Source: Holophagales bacterium
GTDB lineage: Bacteria > Acidobacteriota > Thermoanaerobaculia > Multivoradales > JAGPDF01
NCBI GenBank assembly: GCA_016699405.1
Contig: CP064972.1
Coordinates: forward strand, 186,001 to 250,000
DNA: 64,000 nt
Direction of reading: 5' to 3'
Below the pieces are notes generated by a model that had not been told where the DNA came from, did no database searches, and saw only the letters and a program-made list of their open reading frames with translations. Position numbers and translations under genes: made by a program. Below, one piece after another: positions 28,291 to 37,362 of this stretch (its first letter is position 1; each line of letters opens with the position of its first letter).

Positions 28291-29279
28291 GGCAACAGCC
28301 CGTTCTCGCGTAGCCACGCGAACGTCCCGGCGAGCCCGTCGGCGAGCGAACGCGGGGCGTAGCCGAGCTCGCGGCGGGCACGATCCGATCGGTAGGCCCA
28401 ATCGTGCCGGTAGACCTCGACGAGATCCGGCGTGAGCTTGGGCACGCCGCCGGTCAGGCGCGCCCAGGCCTTCATCGCCGCACCGAGCGTGGTGGCGACC
28501 GCATCCGGCATGCGCCATGCGGGCACCGGGAGCCCGCCGAGGGAGCCGATCAGGCGGTAGAGCTCGGCCGAGGTGACGTTGTCGCCGCCGAGAAGGTAGC
28601 GCGAGCCGGGTGTCGCTCGCTCGAGCGTCGCCACGACACCGGCGACGACGTCCTCGACGTGGACGTAGCACCAGCGTCGCTCGGGCCGGCCGAGCAGCGC
28701 CGGCACCCGGCGATGGGCCAGGTCGACGAGATGGCGCACCAGCAGGTTGCCTTCGGTCAGCTCGCCCGGACCGTAGATGACCGCCGGGTAAACCACCGAG
28801 AGCGGCACCCCGCCGGCGATCGCCTGCCGTGCCCGCCGGTCGGCCAGCGTCTTCGTCCGCTCGTAGTCGTTGATCCAGCGGCGGTCGTTCGGCTCGGCGG
28901 ACTCGTCGAGCAGCCCCTCCGGCCCGCCTTCGCTCGGCCCGAGCGCGATGAAGCTCGAGACGTGGACGATGTGCCCGACCTTTGCCTCCGCCGCCGCACC
29001 GAGCACGTTCTCGAGACCGCCGAGATTCGTCCTGTCGAATTCGGCGGGCGGGGCGAGGATGCGCACCAGCGCCGCGGCGTGCACCACCGCGTCGCAGTCG
29101 GCGAGGGCGCGCGCGACGCTCGCTCGGTCGGTCACGTCGCCCGCGAACATCGCCACGGGCGGAAGCCCGCCGCGGTTCGACGTCGGTCGAAGCAGCAGGC
29201 GCAGGTCGTGACGGGCGGCGAGCGCCACGGCCAGACGGCGGCCGAGAAAACCGCTGCCGCCGGTCAGCAGGACCCGCAT
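28287..29279 (-). CDS. NAD(P)-dependent epimerase/reductase (extended SDR)
   Basis: 330 residues from ATG 29279. Rossmann motif MRVLLTGGSGFLGRRLAVAL, then DAVVHAAALV, SSFIALGPSE and the active site Y-x-x-x-K in NDYERTKTLADR. It resembles dihydroflavonol-4-reductase/3-beta-hydroxysteroid dehydrogenase-like SDRs more than sugar-nucleotide enzymes, because the loop lacks the usual sugar-nucleotide signature. In this locus it could reduce or epimerise a sugar or act on an isoprenoid intermediate. It starts 13 bp after the preceding gene and overlaps the kinase fusion by 4 bp. Confidence 0.8.
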   Translation of the reverse strand: MRVLLTGGSGFLGRRLAVALAARHDLRLLLRPTSNRGGLPPVAMFAGDVTDRASVARALADCDAVVHAAALVRILAPPAEFDRTNLGGLENVLGAAAEAKVGHIVHVSSFIALGPSEGGPEGLLDESAEPNDRRWINDYERTKTLADRRARQAIAGGVPLSVVYPAVIYGPGELTEGNLLVRHLVDLAHRRVPALLGRPERRWCYVHVEDVVAGVVATLERATPGSRYLLGGDNVTSAELYRLIGSLGGLPVPAWRMPDAVATTLGAAMKAWARLTGGVPKLTPDLVEVYRHDWAYRSDRARRELGYAPRSLADGLAGTFAWLRENGLLP

Positions 29280-29292
29280 GGCGGCCTCCCGC

Positions 29293-30192
29293 TCACCCGC
29301 GTTGGCGGGCTTCCGCCCACAGCTCGGCGAGGGCGGCGTCGATCGATCGGCGCGGACTCCAGCCGAGCTGGGTGAGGCGGCTCGCGCGACCGCAGAGCAG
29401 CGGCGTGTCGATCGGGCGCAGCAACGACGGATCGGACTCGACCCGGACGTCGAGCCCGGAGAGCCGACGCAGCCGCTCCAGCAGCTCTTCGATCGAGTGC
29501 GCCTCACCGCTCGCCACGTTGTAGGTCGTGGCCGGCTCGCCGTGCGCCAGCAGGACGCGCAGCGCCTCGGAGGCATCGTCGACGTGCACGTAGTCGCGCC
29601 GCGCGGCGAGGTTGCCGACCCGCAGCACCGGCTCGCGGTCGCCGCGGGCGATCGCCGCGAGCTGCGCCGCGAAGCTCGGCAGGGCGAAGTTCGGAGCCTG
29701 CCCCGGTCCGAGCAGATTGAAGCAACGGGCGACGACCGCCCCACCCGCCACGGCAAGCCGCTCGGCAGACGCCTTGGTGAGGGCGTACGGCGAGCGCGGA
29801 GCGAGCGGCCGATCGTCGTCGATCGGCTGCTCGTCGTCCGGGACGACGCCGTAGACCTCGGCGCTCGACACGAAGAGCACCCGGGCCCGGCCCGCCGCGG
29901 CGAAGACCTGCTCGGCGCCGAGGACGTTCGCCTGGAAATAGGCGTCCGGTCGCCGCCAGGAATCGCCGACGTGCGACAGCGCCGCGAGGTGCAAGACCGC
30001 GTCCGGAGAGACGCGGTGGATCACCGCGGCGACCGCGGCGGCATCGCGAACGTCGAGCGTGTGAAGCGGGACACCCGGCGGGGCGATCTCTCCCCCCAGT
30101 CCCGTGCCCACGACCTCCTCGCCTGCCGCCTGCAGGTGGCGACAGAGGTGCCGGCCGAAGAACCCGGCCGCTCCGGTGACGAGGATGCGCAC
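29293..30192 (-). CDS. GDP-6-deoxy-D-mannose reductase-like SDR
   Basis: 299 residues from GTG 30192, with GGAGG about 8 bases upstream; longer readings extend into gmd. Rossmann motif RILVTGAAGFFGRHL, SSAEVYG and the catalytic SPYALTKASAERLA. Located directly after GDP-mannose 4,6-dehydratase, it is likely to reduce GDP-4-keto-6-deoxy-mannose to GDP-D-rhamnose (Rmd) or a close analogue such as GDP-6-deoxy-talose. The exact stereochemistry cannot be read from sequence. Confidence 0.78.
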   Translation of the reverse strand: MRILVTGAAGFFGRHLCRHLQAAGEEVVGTGLGGEIAPPGVPLHTLDVRDAAAVAAVIHRVSPDAVLHLAALSHVGDSWRRPDAYFQANVLGAEQVFAAAGRARVLFVSSAEVYGVVPDDEQPIDDDRPLAPRSPYALTKASAERLAVAGGAVVARCFNLLGPGQAPNFALPSFAAQLAAIARGDREPVLRVGNLAARRDYVHVDDASEALRVLLAHGEPATTYNVASGEAHSIEELLERLRRLSGLDVRVESDPSLLRPIDTPLLCGRASRLTQLGWSPRRSIDAALAELWAEARQRG

Positions 30193-30209
30193 GGCGCCGC
30201 CTCCGGGCC

Positions 30210-31190
30210 TCAGCTCCGCGTCGCGGCGCGTCGGGCGGTGCGTACCCGCCAGTAGTCGAGCAGGTCGGCGAGCGTCGTGTCGAAGGGGATGCGCGGCTCC
30301 CACCCGGTGTCGGCGCGGAACTTCGACGAGTCACCGATCAGCACTTCGACGTCGGAAGGCCGCAGGCGGGCCGGGTCGGTCTCCACCTTGACCTCGACCT
30401 TGGCGAGAGCCAGGAGCTTGTCGAGCATGGCGCGGATGGTGATGCCCGAGCCGGTGGCGATGTTGTAGACCTCGCCCGGCTTGGCGCGCTGGGTCGCCAG
30501 CCAGTAGGCACGCACCATGTCGCGCACGTCGGTGAAATCCCGCACCGCGTCGAGGTTGCCCACACGCATCACCGGCGGGTTGAGCCCGGCTTCGATCTCG
30601 GCGACCTGCTTGGCGAAGTTCGAGGTGACGAAGACCTCGCCGCGCCGCGGGCCGGTGTGGTTGAAGCCACGCGTCCGGATCGCCTTGATGCCGTAGCTCT
30701 GGAAGTACTGGTAGCCGAGGTAGTCCTGCGCCACCTTCGAGACCGCGTAGGGCGAAAGCGGCCGCAGCGGATTCGTCTCCTTGATCGGCGTCTCGTGCGG
30801 CAGCACGAGTCCGTACTCCTCGCTCGAGCAGGCGATCTGGATCGCCGGGTCGAGGCCGAGCGCGCGCACCGCCTCGAAGATGTTCGTCTGCCCGACCACG
30901 TTCGAGGTCAGGGTCTCGGTCGGCGCGTTCCAGCTGGTCGGCACGAAGCTCTGCGCCGCGAGATGGAAGATCGCGTCCGGACGCGCCGCGGCGAGTGCGG
31001 TGTGCACGGAGGCGTAGTCACGCAGGTCGGTCTCGAGGAGCTTGACCTTGCCCTCGAGGTGCTCGATGTTGTCGCGCCGGCTGCGCCAGCGGAAGGTGCC
31101 GAACACCTCCACCTCGGGGTGCTCGGCGAGGAGGAAGTCGGCCAGGTGCGAACCGGCGAATCCCGTGATGCCGGTGATCAGCGCTCTCAT
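30210..31190 (-). CDS. gmd: GDP-mannose 4,6-dehydratase
   Basis: 326 residues. Rossmann motif MRALITGITGFAGSHLADFL, the RWRSRRDNIEHL stretch that contacts the nucleotide, SSEEYG and catalytic SPYAVSKVAQDYLGYQYF, then TRGFNHTGPRRGE. It converts GDP-mannose to GDP-4-keto-6-deoxy-mannose, the precursor of GDP-D-rhamnose and GDP-fucose. It begins directly after the rfbD stop with no gap and precedes the Rmd-like reductase. This gives a pathway for a 6-deoxyhexose used in surface polysaccharide. Confidence 0.9.
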   Translation of the reverse strand: MRALITGITGFAGSHLADFLLAEHPEVEVFGTFRWRSRRDNIEHLEGKVKLLETDLRDYASVHTALAAARPDAIFHLAAQSFVPTSWNAPTETLTSNVVGQTNIFEAVRALGLDPAIQIACSSEEYGLVLPHETPIKETNPLRPLSPYAVSKVAQDYLGYQYFQSYGIKAIRTRGFNHTGPRRGEVFVTSNFAKQVAEIEAGLNPPVMRVGNLDAVRDFTDVRDMVRAYWLATQRAKPGEVYNIATGSGITIRAMLDKLLALAKVEVKVETDPARLRPSDVEVLIGDSSKFRADTGWEPRIPFDTTLADLLDYWRVRTARRAATRS

Positions 31191-32051
31191 TCAGTGCCTC
31201 CGGTCTTGACGTGTTGACTCGAGATGCTCCCACAAACCCAGGCGCCAGGGCGTGACCCGGCGGCCGAGCAGTCGCTCGGCCCGGCCGACGGCGAGCACCG
31301 AATACGCCGGGCGTGCCGCCGGGCGCGGGAACTCCGCGGTGGTGACAGTGACGACCTCGACATCCGGATCGCTCTCCTCGACGATCGCGCGCGCGAAATC
31401 GGCCCAGGAGACCGGATCGCGGCCGCGGTAGTGGACGAGACCGGCCGCCCGGCGATCGAGCAGATCGAGGATGGCGCGGGCGAGGGCCGGCGCGTGCGTC
31501 GGGGCACCGACCTGGTCGCCGACGACCCGCAGCTGACGCTGACCCCGTTCGATCAGCCCGCGAATGGTATCGACGAAGTTCGGGCCGCCCTCGCCGAAGA
31601 GCCAGCTCGTCCGCACGACGAGCGCCCGGGGGTGAGCGGCCAGCGCCGATCGCTCACCGGCGAGCTTGCTCGCGCCGTAGACGGAGAGCGGCGCCGGCTC
31701 GGCGTCCTCGTCGTAGGCGACACCGGAGCGTCCGTCGAAGACGTAGTCGGTCGACACCTGGACGAACGCCGCACCGGTCGCGGCCGCAGCGCTCGCCGCG
31801 TGCGCCACGGCGGCGCCGTTGACCCGGAAGGCCAGCTCGGGATTGGCCTCGCAGTCGTCGACGCGCGTCCAGGCGGCGCAGTTGATCACCGCCTCGGGCC
31901 GGAACGCGGCGACCCAGGCGGCGACCGCCGCGGCGTCCTCGAGGTCGGCTTGATCCTGGGACAGAGCGAGCACCGCCTCGCCGCGCCGACGCTGCTCCCG
32001 CGCCAAGGCCCGACCGAGGATCCCCGTGCCGCCGAAAACCAGACAGCGCAT
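31191..32051 (-). CDS. rfbD: dTDP-4-dehydrorhamnose reductase
   Basis: 286 residues from ATG 32051; longer readings extend into lptD. Motifs: CLVFGGTGILGRAL, then INCAAWTRVDDCE, QVSTDYVFDGR and the catalytic VYGASKLAGE, and DQVGAPTHAPALARAI. This is the last enzyme of the dTDP-L-rhamnose pathway. The other enzymes (RfbA, B, C) are not in the window, so they must be elsewhere or the enzyme serves a related sugar. It starts 2 bp after the lptD stop. Confidence 0.87.
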   Translation of the reverse strand: MRCLVFGGTGILGRALAREQRRRGEAVLALSQDQADLEDAAAVAAWVAAFRPEAVINCAAWTRVDDCEANPELAFRVNGAAVAHAASAAAATGAAFVQVSTDYVFDGRSGVAYDEDAEPAPLSVYGASKLAGERSALAAHPRALVVRTSWLFGEGGPNFVDTIRGLIERGQRQLRVVGDQVGAPTHAPALARAILDLLDRRAAGLVHYRGRDPVSWADFARAIVEESDPDVEVVTVTTAEFPRPAARPAYSVLAVGRAERLLGRRVTPWRLGLWEHLESTRQDRRH

Positions 32052-32053
32052 CG

Positions 32054-34366
32054 TCAGTAGAGCGTGGTGTCGCCGCCGGTCAGGTCGAGGAAGGTGCCGA
32101 CGTTCTTCAGCGTGAGGGCAAAGCGGTAGTCGCGGTCCTGGCGGTCGATCGAGGTGAACTCGCGCAACTCGATCCGCACGCCCCAGCACTGCGAGTTGTA
32201 GACGATGGTGTAGCGCTGCTGCTGCAGATCGGCCGAGAGCAGGTCGTAGTTGAGCTGCGACTCGAGGCTCAGCCGCTTCGGCAGGATCTCCAGGCCGATC
32301 GAGACGCGCATCTGGTCCGAGCTGGTCTCGCCGATGTCGGCCTGATAGCGGGTGAACCAGTTGAGGCCGACGTAGACGCGGTCGAGACCGAGGGTGGCCG
32401 AGAGCGAGGTCGAGTCGAGCCCACCGAAGAGCGTGTTGTACTGCGCCTGCGCCTGCAGAGTGAACGACTGCGCCGGGTAGAAACGCAGGGTGGCGAAGAG
32501 CGCGCTGCGGCTGCTCGACTTGCTGCCGTCGGGCGCCGTCTGCAGCGGCTGCGTGTCGTCGAAGCTGAACGCCTGGGCGAGCGAGAAGGAGAGGATCTCG
32601 CGCGCCCCGCCGGCTTTCGGGTCGCGCGGCTTGGCGAGCACGCGGTTGACCAGCGCGAACTCGCCGAGGTTGTAGACGTTCACGCGGTCACGCTCGTCGA
32701 AGAGCGGGAAGCTCTCGGGGTGGTCGATGGTGCCGACGTAGGAGTAGCTCCAACGCGGCTCGATGATGTGCTTGAGCTTGGAGAACGGCCCGCGCGCGCG
32801 CTCGAAGATCCGGGTGAAGACCGGTCCGACGACCTCCGCCGAGGCGGTCGGGTAGATCCGCGTCTCGGCAGCTCCGCAGAAGCCGTTGTTGGCCCCGGTG
32901 GCGGGCGTGTCGCCGCAGTAGTTGCCGAGCCAGTTCCCCGCCGCGTCCTTGCGCTCTTGCGGCAGGCTGTCCCCGTACCAGGTGGCGCGCCCGCCGGCGG
33001 CTACCGAGAGGTTGAGCCAGGGGAAGAGACGCAACGGCAGCGTCAGCTCCGGCGCGAGGTCGACACGACCGTAGCTCGAGGTCTCGCTGTCGGTAAGCCC
33101 CGACGAGAGGAAACTGGCGTTGGCGTTGAACGAGAGATAGAGCGGCGCCCGCCCGAGCTTGAGCTTGCTCAGGTTGTAGTCGATCTCCGGGAGCCGCTCT
33201 TGCTCGATGATCGAGTCGGCGGAGAGGAAGGTCTGCACCCGCTCGACCAGGACGTTGAGCGAATGCGCTCCCCAACTGCCGGAGAGGAAGGCGCGCGACG
33301 GGATGCGCCGCACCGTCGACAGGTTGCTGCCGCGCTCGAAGTCGCGGAAGAAGTCGAAGTCGGAGAAGTCGCGGAAGCTGACGACGCCCCGCATGCCGCC
33401 GGGAAGGTCCGCCGACTCGTGGTCCCACGAGGCCTTCCAGCGCCAGTCGCCGGTCTCGACGTCGTTGATGAAGTAGACGCTCGTCTCGCCGCGCGTCCCG
33501 GCGGTCGGCCGGTAGCGGAACTCGTTGCCGCCGCCGTAGTAGCCCTTGCCGTACCAGTCGTAATAGAAGGTTGTGTCGTAGGAGCGCCCGAGGGTCTGGA
33601 AGTAGGCCAGCCCGAGGTACTCACCGCGCCGCTCCGAGTAGCCGATGTTCGGCACCAGCAACCCCGAGGCACGGTCGAGCTTCGCCGGCCAGAGAACGTA
33701 GGGCAGGTAGAAGACCGGCAGCTTCTTCGTCCACATCGTCGTGTTGAAGATGTGGGCGTAGCCCTCGAGCTCGACGCGGGCGCTGGTCATGCGGAACGAC
33801 CAATCGGGGGTCGGATCGCCGGTGCACGAGGTCAGCGTGCCGTGCTGGATGCGAAACTTCTTCTCGCCCACCTTCTCGATCACCTTGCCGGTGAACGAGA
33901 GGTCGGGCTGGACGAAGGCCCGCGCGTCGGTGAGCGTGCCGGTGCGCGTCTCGAGGTTGTAGTCGAGGGTCTTGCCGGAGAGACGCCGCGGTCCCTGGTC
34001 GAGAACGACCTCCCCCTCGCCCAGCACGCGCTGCTCGGCTCGCAGCAGCACGAGGCGCTCGGCGTGGATCACCATGTCGCGGTACTTGAGCTCGACCTTG
34101 CCGGAGAGGATCGCCTTGTCTTCGCCTTCGGTCTCGAGCGCGCCGGCCGTCCCGGTCACCGAGCCGCCCCCCTGGTCGGCGGGGAGCTTGAACTCGAACT
34201 GCACACGCTCGACCGGCGGCGGGGCGGGTGGGGTCGGAGGGGTCGGCGGAACGACCGCCGCTCCCTTCGGGGCCGGTGCGGGCGTGGCGGCCGGCGCGGC
34301 GGCGACCGGCGGCTGGGCGGCCACCGCGGCGGCGAGAGCCAGACCAGCGAGGGTGAGCCGGAACAC
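32054..34366 (-). CDS. lptD: LPS-assembly outer-membrane protein LptD
   Basis: 770 residues from GTG 34366, supported by AAGGGAG 4 bases upstream and by an immediate signal peptide (FRLTLAGLALAAAVAA). ATG 34420 would add 18 residues without a good ribosome site. After a Pro/Ala linker, an N-terminal LptA-like OstA domain (GKVELKYRDMVIHAERLVL, then DQGPRRLSGKTLDYNLETRT) leads to the LptD barrel, with LPVFYLPYVLWPA, SGLLVPNIGYSERRGEYLGL and a strand-rich C-terminus. LptD inserts LPS into the outer leaflet with LptE. Its presence shows an outer membrane and LPS or a related glycolipid. Confidence 0.92.
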   Translation of the reverse strand: MFRLTLAGLALAAAVAAQPPVAAAPAATPAPAPKGAAVVPPTPPTPPAPPPVERVQFEFKLPADQGGGSVTGTAGALETEGEDKAILSGKVELKYRDMVIHAERLVLLRAEQRVLGEGEVVLDQGPRRLSGKTLDYNLETRTGTLTDARAFVQPDLSFTGKVIEKVGEKKFRIQHGTLTSCTGDPTPDWSFRMTSARVELEGYAHIFNTTMWTKKLPVFYLPYVLWPAKLDRASGLLVPNIGYSERRGEYLGLAYFQTLGRSYDTTFYYDWYGKGYYGGGNEFRYRPTAGTRGETSVYFINDVETGDWRWKASWDHESADLPGGMRGVVSFRDFSDFDFFRDFERGSNLSTVRRIPSRAFLSGSWGAHSLNVLVERVQTFLSADSIIEQERLPEIDYNLSKLKLGRAPLYLSFNANASFLSSGLTDSETSSYGRVDLAPELTLPLRLFPWLNLSVAAGGRATWYGDSLPQERKDAAGNWLGNYCGDTPATGANNGFCGAAETRIYPTASAEVVGPVFTRIFERARGPFSKLKHIIEPRWSYSYVGTIDHPESFPLFDERDRVNVYNLGEFALVNRVLAKPRDPKAGGAREILSFSLAQAFSFDDTQPLQTAPDGSKSSSRSALFATLRFYPAQSFTLQAQAQYNTLFGGLDSTSLSATLGLDRVYVGLNWFTRYQADIGETSSDQMRVSIGLEILPKRLSLESQLNYDLLSADLQQQRYTIVYNSQCWGVRIELREFTSIDRQDRDYRFALTLKNVGTFLDLTGGDTTLY

Positions 34367-34370
34367 GCGG

Positions 34371-34377
34371 CTCCCTT
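34371..34377 (-). promoter_or_regulatory. Shine-Dalgarno that decides the lptD start
   Basis: AAGGGAG on the minus strand, 4 bases before GTG 34366. No comparable site precedes ATG 34420. Confidence 0.5.
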
Positions 34378-34434
34378 GGTGGGCGCAAGGATCGAATGGC
34401 GACGCGAGGCGCGGAGTCATCGTGCGCGACCCGT

Positions 34435-35622
34435 TCAGTGCGACCCGAGCCGCTCGACCACCATCGCGGTGGCCTCACCGCCGCCGATGCAGATCCCGGC
34501 GCAACCGTAACGTGCTCCGCGCTCTTCGAGGGCGGCAAGGAGCGTCACGAGGATGCGGGCGCCGGAAGCACCGATCGGGTGCCCGTAGGCGACGGCACCG
34601 CCACGAACGTTCAGCTTGTCGGCGGGAAGGCCGAGCTCCTTGCCGCAGGCCATGGCGACCACGGCGAACGCCTCGTTGATCTCGAACAGGTCGACCTGGT
34701 CCGCCGTGAGGCCGGCGAGCGCGAGCGCGCGACGGACCGCCGGCACCGGTGCCGTGGTGAACCACTCCGGCTCCTGTGCCGCCGAAGCCTGCGACAGGAT
34801 CCGCGCGATCGGCCGCGCACCGATCGCCGCCGCCCGCTCGGCGGAGGCGAGCAGCAGGACGGCCGCTCCGTCGTTGATCTTGCTCGCGTTCGCCGCCGTG
34901 ACCGTGCCGTCCTTCTGGAATGCCGGCCGCAGGCCGCTCATCTTCTCGAGATCGGACTTGAACGGCTCCTCGTCGCGCTCGACGAGCAGCGGCGCCCCCT
35001 TCTTCTGCGGCACCTCGACCGGCGCGATCTCGGCCGCCGAGCGTCCGCCCTCGATGGCGGCACGCGCCCGGCGATAGCTTTCGCGCGCGTACTCGTCCTG
35101 CTCTTCGCGGGTGAAGCCGTAGTGCCTGGCGCAGATCTCGGCGCAGTTGCCCATGTGGACATCGCGATAGACGTCCCACAGGCCGTCGCAGATCATCGAG
35201 TCGAGGAGCTTTCCGTGGCCGAGTCGCTGCCCTTCGCGCGCACCGGGAAGGAGGTACGGTGCCTGCGTCATGCTCTCCATGCCGCCGGCGGCGACCAGCG
35301 AGTACTCGCCGGCACGCAGCGCGTTGGCCGCATCCATCACGGAGCGCATGCCGGAGCCGCACATCTTGTTGAGCGTGACCGCGCCCGCCGACGGCGGGCA
35401 GCCGGCGCCGAACGCCGCCTGGCGGGCCGGCGCCTGCCCCTGTCCGGCCGGCAGACAGCAGCCGAGGATGACCTGCTCCACGGCGTCGGGAGCCACTCCG
35501 GCGCGCTGGAGCGCACCCTTGAGCGCCGCGGCCCCGAGCTTCGGCGCGGGGACCTCGCGCAGCACGCCCTGGAAGGCGCCGATCGGCGTGCGCACGGCGC
35601 TCAGAATGACGACCTCGTGCAT
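34435..35622 (-). CDS. acetyl-CoA C-acetyltransferase (thiolase)
   Basis: 395 residues. Thiolase motifs: catalytic NKMCGSGMRSV (Cys88), GGAVAYGHPIGASGARI (His) and CAGICIGGGEA (second Cys). Length and motifs match biosynthetic thiolases (AtoB/PhbA) that condense two acetyl-CoA. GGAGGCGAG precedes the start. It heads the minus-strand run toward lptD, with a 68 bp gap. In this locus it might supply acetoacetyl-CoA for isoprenoids only if a mevalonate pathway exists elsewhere; a link to the downstream genes is not shown. Confidence 0.9.
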   Translation of the reverse strand: MHEVVILSAVRTPIGAFQGVLREVPAPKLGAAALKGALQRAGVAPDAVEQVILGCCLPAGQGQAPARQAAFGAGCPPSAGAVTLNKMCGSGMRSVMDAANALRAGEYSLVAAGGMESMTQAPYLLPGAREGQRLGHGKLLDSMICDGLWDVYRDVHMGNCAEICARHYGFTREEQDEYARESYRRARAAIEGGRSAAEIAPVEVPQKKGAPLLVERDEEPFKSDLEKMSGLRPAFQKDGTVTAANASKINDGAAVLLLASAERAAAIGARPIARILSQASAAQEPEWFTTAPVPAVRRALALAGLTADQVDLFEINEAFAVVAMACGKELGLPADKLNVRGGAVAYGHPIGASGARILVTLLAALEERGARYGCAGICIGGGEATAMVVERLGSH

Positions 35623-35694
35623 AATCTCGCCTCCGGGAATCGTGGATCGGAACCGGCCTCGAGCTTGCTCGCGACGTCCGACAGGAGGGCCCTG

Positions 35695-36168
35695 ATGCTA
35701 GCACAGGGGGTTGCGGCGAACGGGCCGCGGACAGGGCGTCGGGCGCTTGCCGTCGACCTCGGAGAACGTCGCGTCGGGCTCGCCATCACCGACCCCGAAG
35801 GACGATTCGCCCTGCCGCTTTCGGTGCTCGCACGGCGGAGCGACCGGGAGGTGATCGGCGCGATCCGCGACATCGCCGCGGCCGAGCAGGTCGCCCTGCT
35901 CGTCGTCGGCGAGCCGCGCGGACCGGGCGGCACGAGCGGCTCGGCCGCCGAACGAGCGCGTCGCTTCGGCGAACGTCTCGGTCGCGCTGCGGCGTTGCCC
36001 TGCATCTTCGTCGACGAGACCCTGACGACCGTCGAGGCGGAAGCGCGACGGGTCGCCACCTCCACGACGGCGCTCCGGAGGCGCCGCGACGAACGGATCG
36101 ACGCGCTCGCCGCCCAGGTGATCCTGCAAGAGGCGATCGAGCGCGGCCTTCTCCGGCCCCAGCCATGA
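35695..36168 (+). CDS. ruvX: Holliday junction resolvase-like RuvX/YqgF
   Basis: 157 residues. RNase-H-like motif ALAVDLGERRVGLAITD, then LLVVGEPRGPGGTSG and FVDETLTTVEAEA, and RDERIDALAAQVILQEAIE with the last Asp. YqgF proteins process 16S rRNA 5' ends or resolve junctions. The start overlaps nothing and lies 72 bp from the divergent thiolase. The stop overlaps mltG (ATGA), a common pairing in bacteria. Confidence 0.9.
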   Translation: MLAQGVAANGPRTGRRALAVDLGERRVGLAITDPEGRFALPLSVLARRSDREVIGAIRDIAAAEQVALLVVGEPRGPGGTSGSAAERARRFGERLGRAAALPCIFVDETLTTVEAEARRVATSTTALRRRRDERIDALAAQVILQEAIERGLLRPQP

Positions 36169-37259
36169 GCCGGGCACGACGGTGGATTCTCGCGACGGTC
36201 GGCGTCGTCGTGCTTGTCGCCGCCGCCGGGTCGCTCGCCGCGCAGCGGATCTGGACCCTCCTGCACACGCCCTACCGCGGGTTCAGCGGCGACGAGGTCT
36301 ACGTCGAGATCCCTCCCGGGCTCGGCGGCGGGGCCATCCTCGAGCGCCTGCGCACGGCCGGAGTGCTCCCCGAAACGCGCTGGACCCGCCTCTGGCTCGT
36401 GCGCGGCATGGGCGATCCACGCCTGGCGGCCGGTGAGTACCGCTTTCACGGCGCCGCCACGCCGATCCAGGTGCTCGAGCAGCTTCGCCGGGGCGAGATC
36501 GCGCTGTTTTCCGCCACCGTGGTCGAGGGCCTGACTCTGCAGGAGACCGCCGCCGCACTCGCCGAGGCGGGTGTCGCCGACCGTCCATCGCTCGTCGCCG
36601 CGTTCACCTCGGCACGAGCCCGCGCGCTGGTGGCCGACCTCGACCCGGCAGCCGCCGACCTCGAGGGCTACCTCTTCCCCGACACCTACCGCTTCCCCCG
36701 GAAGGTGAGCGCCGACGAGGTCGCCGCGACGCTGGCGGGCGCCTTCCGTCGGCGGTTTTCCGCCGAGATCCGCCCGCTGCTCCCGCCGACGGCCGACCCC
36801 CGGCAGGTCGTCACCTTGGCGAGCCTGGTCGAGAAAGAGGCCAAGCTCGACAGCGAGCGGCCGGTGATCGCCGCGGTGTACGCGAACCGGCTGCGCCTCG
36901 GGATGACGCTCGGGGCCGATCCCACGATCATCTACGGGCTGAAGCTCGCCGGCGTCTGGGACGGCAACCTGCGCCGTGTCCACCTCGAGACCGACGGTCC
37001 CTACAACAGCTATCGGCGCACCGGGCTCCCGCCGACACCGATCTGCTCGCCCGGGCTCGCCAGCCTCGCCGCCGCCGCCGCTCCTGCCGACTCGGACGTG
37101 CTCTACTTCGTCAGCCGGAACGACGGCAGCCATGTCTTCACGCGGACGCTCGCCGAGCACAGCCGCGAGGTCGAACGATGGCAGCGCCGCTACTGGCGGG
37201 AACGGCGGGCGAGAACCGGCGACGCGAGCGCAGGCAGCGCCAAAGCGAACGCGGATTGA
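36165..37259 (+). CDS. mltG: endolytic murein transglycosylase MltG
   Basis: 364 residues. One N-terminal span (about 7-27), a LysM-like segment (YVEIPPGLGGGAILERLR) and the YceG catalytic domain with LEGYLFPDTYRFP, LASLVEKEAKLD (catalytic Glu), GADPTIIYGL and PYNSYRRTGLPPTPICSPG. MltG cuts nascent glycan strands and sets chain length. It is translationally coupled to ruvX. Its stop overlaps the candidate promoter for the kinase-TonB gene. Confidence 0.93.
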   Translation: MSRARRWILATVGVVVLVAAAGSLAAQRIWTLLHTPYRGFSGDEVYVEIPPGLGGGAILERLRTAGVLPETRWTRLWLVRGMGDPRLAAGEYRFHGAATPIQVLEQLRRGEIALFSATVVEGLTLQETAAALAEAGVADRPSLVAAFTSARARALVADLDPAAADLEGYLFPDTYRFPRKVSADEVAATLAGAFRRRFSAEIRPLLPPTADPRQVVTLASLVEKEAKLDSERPVIAAVYANRLRLGMTLGADPTIIYGLKLAGVWDGNLRRVHLETDGPYNSYRRTGLPPTPICSPGLASLAAAAAPADSDVLYFVSRNDGSHVFTRTLAEHSREVERWQRRYWRERRARTGDASAGSAKANAD

Positions 37260-37284
37260 CAGGCTCGGGAGGCTGGTGTAGCTA
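37256..37284 (+). promoter_or_regulatory. candidate promoter for the pseudokinase-TonB gene
   Basis: TTGACA (37256-37261, a full consensus -35) overlaps the mltG stop and is followed after 17 bp by TAGCTA, a weak -10. It lies about 80 bp upstream of the ATG at 37363, with GGAGGAGGGGGAG directly before the start. Confidence 0.4.
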
Positions 37285-37362
37285 TAGGCGGCTCCATCGG
37301 TGAATGATTGGCGATCGCCGCGTGCCAGGTCGGGACGGCTGAAGCGGCAGGAGGAGGGGGAG

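Noticed and set aside
33621..34538. Minus-strand frame overlapping the start of lptD
   Set aside because: It is rich in Arg and Pro, has no motif, and overlaps lptD in another frame.
30210..35622. Complete dTDP-rhamnose or GDP-fucose operon
   Set aside because: Only rfbD, gmd and an Rmd-like gene are seen. RfbA, B and C and the GDP-fucose synthase are missing, so a complete pathway cannot be claimed.
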